Assembly: GCA_023399595.1 (NCBI GenBank)
Contig: JAEWOR010000020.1
Location: forward strand, 1 to 17,450
Direction of reading: 5' to 3'
Length of the DNA stretch: 17,450 nt
From: Bacteroidota bacterium
GTDB lineage: Bacteria > Bacteroidota > Bacteroidia > Flavobacteriales > Weeksellaceae
Every line of letters begins with the position of its first letter. Within the stretch, counting starts at the first letter, position 1. Below are positions 13,952 through 17,450 of the stretch, in pieces. The notes under the pieces are model-generated. The model worked only from the letters and a program-made list of their open reading frames with translations. It was not told the origin of the DNA and did no database searches. A program made the translations under genes and the position numbers.

Positions 13952-14989
13952 ATGAAAGAATTAGAATTAATCCTCAAAAATATCAAAAATAAAGAAGTTT
14001 TACCTATTTATTTTTTCCATGGTGAAGAACCTTTTTTTATAGATGTAGCTGTAAAAGCATTAGAAAATGATTTTTTGGAGGAAGACGAAAAAGCTTTCAA
14101 CCAAACGGTTGTCTATGGAAAAGATACCAATTATGGTGAAATTCTTTCCTTAGCAAGGCAGTTTCCAATGATGGGCGATAAACAAGTAATTATTGTAAAG
14201 GAAGCTCAGGATTTAAAATTTAATGAGGAAGAAGCAAAAATGTTGGAAACTTATGTTGCCAATCCTGTTCCGTCTACGGTTTTAGTATTTGGACATAAAC
14301 ACAAAAAATTAGACAGCAGAAAAAAGGTTACCAAAGCTCTTTCTAACTCAAAAATGCTTTTTCTAAGTGAGCCTGTAAAAGATAATAATCTTGCGAAATG
14401 GATAGCCGATGAATGCAATGTTTTGGGTATAAAAACGGCTCCGAATATTTCACATTTATTAGCGGAATATTTAGGAAATGATCTTTCAAGAATTTCCAAT
14501 GAACTTCATAAGTTAAAGATGATTTTAAAACCTGGTGAAGTTTTAAATGAAACTCACGTAGAAAATCATATTGGGATTAGCAAAGAATTTAACGTTTTTG
14601 AACTTCAAAAAGCTTTAGGTTCAAAGAATATGAATCAAGCTTACAAAATAGCGCATTTTATGGGTAAAAACCCTAAGAATAATCCTTTTGTAATGATGTT
14701 GGCAAGTTTGTACAATTATTTTTCTAATATTATTCTCTATCAAACATTAATTGCTCAACCACCACAAACTATTGCTTCTGCTTTGGGCGTTCATCCTTAT
14801 TTTGTTTCCGAATATGCTAATGCAGCGAAATTGTATCCTTTGAAACACGCTACAAGAGTTATTTCCTTACTTCGAGAATTTGACATGAAAGGAAAAGGTT
14901 TAGGAGCTGTTAATCAAAATGATGAGCAGCTGATTAAAGAAATGGTCTATAAAATACTGAACGTTGATAAGACCAAAGTAAAAGTTTAA
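13952..14989 (+). CDS. holA: DNA polymerase III subunit delta
   Basis: This protein of 345 residues from ATG 13952 is the clamp-loader delta subunit, which opens the sliding clamp. Typical features are the N-terminal YFFHGEEPFFIDVAVKAL, then a Q-F-P-M-MGDKQVIIVKEA strand-turn (the region that contacts the clamp), and VLVFGHKHKKLDSRKK. An EYLGNDLSRISNELHKLK segment follows, then the C-terminal domain with NPFVMMLASLYNYFSN. The open frame extends to a TTG at 13946, but the ATG is more likely because it spares overlap with the divergent start codon and gives the normal MKELELIL start. The gene is essential in bacteria. It has no room for a separate promoter and must be read from one inside the divergent gene. 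Confidence 0.9.
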   Translation: MKELELILKNIKNKEVLPIYFFHGEEPFFIDVAVKALENDFLEEDEKAFNQTVVYGKDTNYGEILSLARQFPMMGDKQVIIVKEAQDLKFNEEEAKMLETYVANPVPSTVLVFGHKHKKLDSRKKVTKALSNSKMLFLSEPVKDNNLAKWIADECNVLGIKTAPNISHLLAEYLGNDLSRISNELHKLKMILKPGEVLNETHVENHIGISKEFNVFELQKALGSKNMNQAYKIAHFMGKNPKNNPFVMMLASLYNYFSNIILYQTLIAQPPQTIASALGVHPYFVSEYANAAKLYPLKHATRVISLLREFDMKGKGLGAVNQNDEQLIKEMVYKILNVDKTKVKV

Positions 14990-15003
14990 AGACTATCCCG
15001 AAT

Positions 15004-15048
15004 TTCGTTATTGACAAAATTCATTGTAATTATAAAGCAAATAACGAA
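15004..15048. repeat. 9-bp inverted repeat between holA and trxB
   Basis: TTCGTTATT (15004-15012) and AATAACGAA (15040-15048) are perfect complements separated by 27 bases and followed by TCTTTTT. It could be a weak terminator for holA or an operator for trxB. The remaining bases of this 112-bp gap show TTTTG at 15061-15065 but no good -7 box. Confidence 0.45.
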
Positions 15049-15101
15049 TCTTTTTCCGACTTTTGAAAATTCAAAAAAAATATTACTGAATTTTATACCT
15101 T

Positions 15102-16043
15102 ATGGAAGATAATATATTCGACTGCGTTATTGTAGGCTCAGGACCAAGTGGATTTACAGCGGCTATTTATGCTGCTAGAGCAGATTTAAAACCTCAATTA
15201 TACACAGGTTTAGAACCAGGTGGACAATTAACTACTACAACGGAAGTAGACAACTTCCCAGGATACCCTTCTGGAATTACAGGCCCAGCAATGATGATGG
15301 ACTTACAAAAACAAGCCGAAAGATTTGATACAAAAGTTCACTATGAAATGATTACAAAAGCTGAATTTTCTAAAGAAGTAGGTGGAATTCATACACTATG
15401 GGCAGGAAATAAAGAAATTAAAGCCAAAACGGTAATTATTTCTACAGGAGCTACCGCTAAATATTTAGGTCTTGATGATGAAAAAAAATATGCAGGAGGC
15501 GGAGTTTCAGCATGTGCAACTTGTGATGGTTTCTTCTACAAAGGAAAAGAAGTTATTGTTGTAGGAGCTGGAGATACAGCTGCTGAAGAAGCTACTTATT
15601 TGGCTAATTTGTGTACAAAAGTAACGATGTTGGTAAGAAAAGACCATTTCAGAGCTTCAAAAGCAATGATTCATCGTGTAAAAAGCACTCCAAATATCGA
15701 GGTGAAATTCAATCATGAATTAATTGGCATTGAAGGTGAAAATAGCCTTGTAGAAAGAGCTATTGTTATTAATAATCAAACAAAAGAAGAATCTAAAATA
15801 GATGTTCACGGTATTTTTATCGCAATTGGACACCAACCTAATACAGATGTTTTCAAAGGACAAATTACATTAGATGAAAACGGATATATTCTAACCGAGA
15901 AAGGTTCTTCTAAAACCAACTTACCTGGTGTTTTTGCAGCAGGAGACGTTCAAGATCACATTTACAGACAAGCTATTACGGCTGCAGGAAGCGGTTGTAT
16001 GGCAGCAATGGATGCTGAAAGATATTTAGGTGAATTGAAATAA
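15102..16043 (+). CDS. trxB: Thioredoxin-disulfide reductase
   Basis: This 313-residue flavoenzyme uses NADPH to reduce thioredoxin in the cytoplasm. The FAD-binding motif is VGSGPSGFTAA (11-21). The redox centre is C138-A-T-C141 in SACATCDGFF, and the NADPH motif is VVGAGDTAAEEA (153-164). The second FAD motif is GVFAAGDVQD (276-285). All key residues are present, and the length matches the low-molecular-weight bacterial type (310-325). The gene appears to be transcribed alone, with a very strong terminator immediately after it. I do not see a clear -33/-7 promoter, although TTTTG at 15061-15065 followed 21 bp later by TGAATTTT is a poor candidate. Confidence 0.95.
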   Translation: MEDNIFDCVIVGSGPSGFTAAIYAARADLKPQLYTGLEPGGQLTTTTEVDNFPGYPSGITGPAMMMDLQKQAERFDTKVHYEMITKAEFSKEVGGIHTLWAGNKEIKAKTVIISTGATAKYLGLDDEKKYAGGGVSACATCDGFFYKGKEVIVVGAGDTAAEEATYLANLCTKVTMLVRKDHFRASKAMIHRVKSTPNIEVKFNHELIGIEGENSLVERAIVINNQTKEESKIDVHGIFIAIGHQPNTDVFKGQITLDENGYILTEKGSSKTNLPGVFAAGDVQDHIYRQAITAAGSGCMAAMDAERYLGELK

Positions 16044-16046
16044 TAC

Positions 16047-16069
16047 AAAGCGTCTTCGGACGCTTTTTT
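16047..16069 (+). terminator. Terminator with UUCG tetraloop after trxB
   Basis: AAAGCGTC (16047-16054) and GACGCTTT (16059-16066) form a perfect 8-bp stem around TTCG, the extra-stable C(UUCG)G loop, followed by T to 16069. It ends only 3 bp before the start codon of crcB. Confidence 0.92.
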
Positions 16070-16072
16070 AGT

Positions 16073-16438
16073 ATGAAAAACCTTTTTTTTATTTTTATTG
16101 GCGGTGGAATAGGAAGTATTTGCCGATTTCTGTTATCCAATTATACTCAAAAATTATACAATGTTTCTGGTTTCCCTCTAGGAACATTTATCGTTAATAT
16201 TTTAGGATGTTTTTTAATAGGCATATTGTCTTCTCATTTTTTAAAAGATAATTCAGATCTCAAGTTTCTTTTAATTACAGGTTTTTGTGGAGGCTTTACC
16301 ACTTTTTCTGCTTTTTCTGCTGAAAATTACAGTCTTTGGCAAAATGGAGATTATATTCACTTAATTTTATATTCACTTCTAAGCATTGTAATTGGCTTTA
16401 TAGCTGTTTTCATCGGACTTTATATTGGTAGAAACTAA
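16073..16438 (+). CDS. crcB: Fluoride channel CrcB/FluC
   Basis: This 121-residue membrane protein belongs to the CrcB/Fluc family of dual-topology fluoride exporters. It has four hydrophobic segments, at about residues 3-21, 33-55, 63-85 and 95-118. Family motifs are GGGIGSICRF (10-19), P-L-G-T-F-I-V-N-I-L-G-CFLIG (35-50) with the conserved N42, and GFCGGFTTFSAFSAE (70-84), the helix break with the phenylalanines that line the pore. The length is typical. The start ATG follows the trxB terminator by 3 bp, so expression would depend on read-through or a promoter inside trxB. No fluoride riboswitch fits in that space. Confidence 0.93.
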   Translation: MKNLFFIFIGGGIGSICRFLLSNYTQKLYNVSGFPLGTFIVNILGCFLIGILSSHFLKDNSDLKFLLITGFCGGFTTFSAFSAENYSLWQNGDYIHLILYSLLSIVIGFIAVFIGLYIGRN

Positions 16439-16486
16439 ATTTTTCTCACTGAAAACTAACAAGTTAAATTTTTTATTAAAAAAACA

Positions 16487-16518
16487 TTTGTGCGATGTTG
16501 AAAATGTTTCTATATTTG
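16487..16518 (+). promoter_or_regulatory. Promoter of the tRNA-Ser gene
   Basis: TTTG (16487-16490), a 20-bp spacer and TATATTTG (16511-16518) match the Bacteroidetes consensus exactly. Transcription would start near 16525, giving a short 5' leader before the tRNA at 16559. Confidence 0.75.
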
Positions 16519-16558
16519 CACCACTGAAAACAACGATACAAACGGGGTTTAAAGTAAA

Positions 16559-16643
16559 GGAGAGTTGGCAGAGTGGTCGATTGCGGCAGTCTTGAAAACT
16601 GTTGACTGTAACAGGTCCGGGGGTTCGAATCCCTCACTCTCCG
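16559..16643 (+). tRNA. tRNA-Ser (anticodon UGA)
   Basis: The 85-nt cloverleaf has a 7-bp acceptor stem GGAGAGT (16559-16565) with ACTCTCC (16636-16642) and discriminator G at 16643. The anticodon loop CTTGAAA (16591-16597) has anticodon TGA at 16593-16595 on a 5-bp stem (16586-16590 with 16598-16602). A long variable arm typical of serine tRNAs follows, then a T arm with GGTTCGAATCC. The bases after the discriminator are CAAG, so the CCA end is not encoded. Confidence 0.95.
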
Positions 16644-16655
16644 CAAGTATAAAAT

Positions 16656-16684
16656 AAAACCTACTGATTTTTCAGTAGGTTTTT
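16656..16684 (+). terminator. Terminator of the tRNA-Ser transcript
   Basis: A perfect 12-bp stem (16656-16667 with 16672-16683) around a TTTT loop starts 12 bp after the tRNA and ends in T. Confidence 0.85.
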
Positions 16685-16705
16685 ACTTTTACATTAATTT
16701 CTTTC

Positions 16706-16746
16706 CGGATCAAGCACAAAAGGGATCAAGCGGATCAAGCACAAAA
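16706..16746. repeat. Direct repeats CGGATCAAGCACAAAA flanking a partial copy, next to the ISL3 transposase
   Basis: CGGATCAAGCACAAAA occurs at 16706-16721 and again at 16731-16746. Between them GGGATCAAG (16722-16730) is a partial third copy. The repeats end 8 bp before the stop codon of the transposase gene and lie between it and the tRNA terminator. They could be subterminal transposase-binding sites or a local duplication at the element's end. Confidence 0.7.
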
Positions 16747-16754
16747 TTTGAGGA

Positions 16755-17450
16755 CTAGGCAAAAATTTTGGATAATCGGAATAGAAAAAAAGCTTTGTCT
16801 ATCACTCCACGAAGTTGCATTCTAAAGTTTTTGATTTTCGCATTGAAACTTTCCGCAGAAGCACTGGTACTTCTCTTTTCAAAACAGTTGAGAATATCAT
16901 TATAATGACTCGTAATTGTATTTTTTAAAATAGAAAACGATTTAAACCCCGATTCTTCCGCTTCGTTAAACCCATGTGCAAGTTTAAGCATTGCTACAGA
17001 TTTTAGAGTATTCTGATTATAAATCCTTCTCAATTTGTCGGACAAGTTGTAGGCTTTTTCCAAATTAGGAAATTCATTAAACAGAATTTCAGCTCTCTCA
17101 CCTTGGTTTTTTGTCCATTTATCACGGCTTTTATAAAGTAAATATCGGCTTCTTGCCAAGAGTTGTTTTTGAGAGTCGCCATTGCTAAAAACTTGGATTT
17201 CTGGTTTTATTCTCTTGGTTCTAGCTTGTTTTAGAATTTTATTTTCTAAATCAATCGCTTCCCAACGATGTTGGATTCTTAGTTCTTGAACGACTTCTGT
17301 GGCAAATTTTTGAACGTGGAACCTATCAATAACCTGTATTGCATTAGGAAAACATCGTTTGGCAATGAGTTTCATAGAACCTGCCATATCTAAAGTTACC
17401 TCTTTTACATTTAACCTTGATTTTCGGCTAATTTGTACTATTTTTTGGAT
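16755..17450 (-). mobile_element. ISL3-family transposase, 3' part (5' end beyond window)
   Basis: The minus-strand frame stays open to the window edge. It encodes at least 231 residues and ends in TAG at 16757-16755. An internal ATG at 17387 is not the true start, because the family motif begins before it: V-T-L-DMAGSMKLIAKRCFPNA, then QVIDRFHVQKFATEVVQELR. The Asp of L-DM is probably a catalytic residue, and E in SASAESFNAKIKNFR is the likely last acidic residue of the DDE triad. The end GVIDKAFFLFRLSKIF is typical of ISL3-type DDE transposases. Full-length proteins have about 400 or more residues, so roughly half is missing at the window edge. No frameshift is visible in the part present. 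Confidence 0.85.

Noticed and set aside
16039..16073. Fluoride riboswitch before crcB
   Set aside because: Only about 30 bp separate the genes and they hold an ordinary UUCG terminator.
16441..16486. Terminator after crcB (TAAC AA GTTA followed by T run)
   Set aside because: The stem is only 4 bp and AT-rich, too weak to call.

Overview
The window is AT-rich chromosomal DNA from a member of the Bacteroidota, most likely the class Flavobacteriia (a Chryseobacterium/Cloacibacterium-like Weeksellaceae is my best guess). The evidence is protein-level resemblance, the Bacteroidota form of the arginine operon with an acylornithine carbamoyltransferase in place of ArgF, the absence of Shine-Dalgarno sequences, and several promoters of the Bacteroidetes type (TTTG, 20-21 bp, TAnnTTTG). 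No genus can be proven from the sequence alone.

Layout. (1) 1-112: the 3' end of an IS1595/ISXO2-like transposase. (2) 180-1863: small genes, namely a DUF2200 protein on the minus strand, a HopJ-domain protein, a 46-residue putative membrane peptide and a secreted DUF2911 protein. (3) 1991-4455: a tight four-gene unit starting with ada (alkylation repair and regulation), then DinB, a GNAT acetyltransferase and a cupin, closed by a 16-bp perfect terminator hairpin. (4) 4654-13470: the arginine operon, GNAT acyltransferase, argG, argC, argD, acylornithine carbamoyltransferase, argB, argE-like, argH, then an Lrp/AsnC regulator overlapping argH. (5) 13512-14989: a head-to-head pair, an HSDR_N-type nuclease-fold protein and holA. 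(6) 15102-16438: trxB and crcB. (7) 16487-16684: tRNA-Ser(UGA) with its own promoter and terminator. (8) 16706-17450: short direct repeats and the 3' part of an ISL3-type transposase running off the window.

How the arginine genes work together. Glutamate is N-acylated (candidate: the GNAT), then phosphorylated (ArgB), reduced (ArgC) and transaminated (ArgD) to N-acylornithine. That is carbamoylated directly to N-acylcitrulline, deacylated by the ArgE-like peptidase, and converted to arginine by ArgG and ArgH. The carbamoyltransferase has Thr at the position that separates acetylornithine from succinylornithine enzymes, which argues for succinylated intermediates or at least against a standard acetylornithine enzyme. 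ArgB looks like the short form without the N-terminal arginine-sensing helix, so control may lie with the first enzyme or the Lrp/AsnC protein. Only carbamoyl-phosphate synthase is missing from the pathway here.

Most of the window is ordinary core genome. The most unusual signal is a set of four intergenic 7-bp-periodic arrays that share the consensus TAACTTC on one strand or the other. One of them lies next to a tandem-hairpin repeat inside the arginine operon. I found no clear new defence or mobile system.
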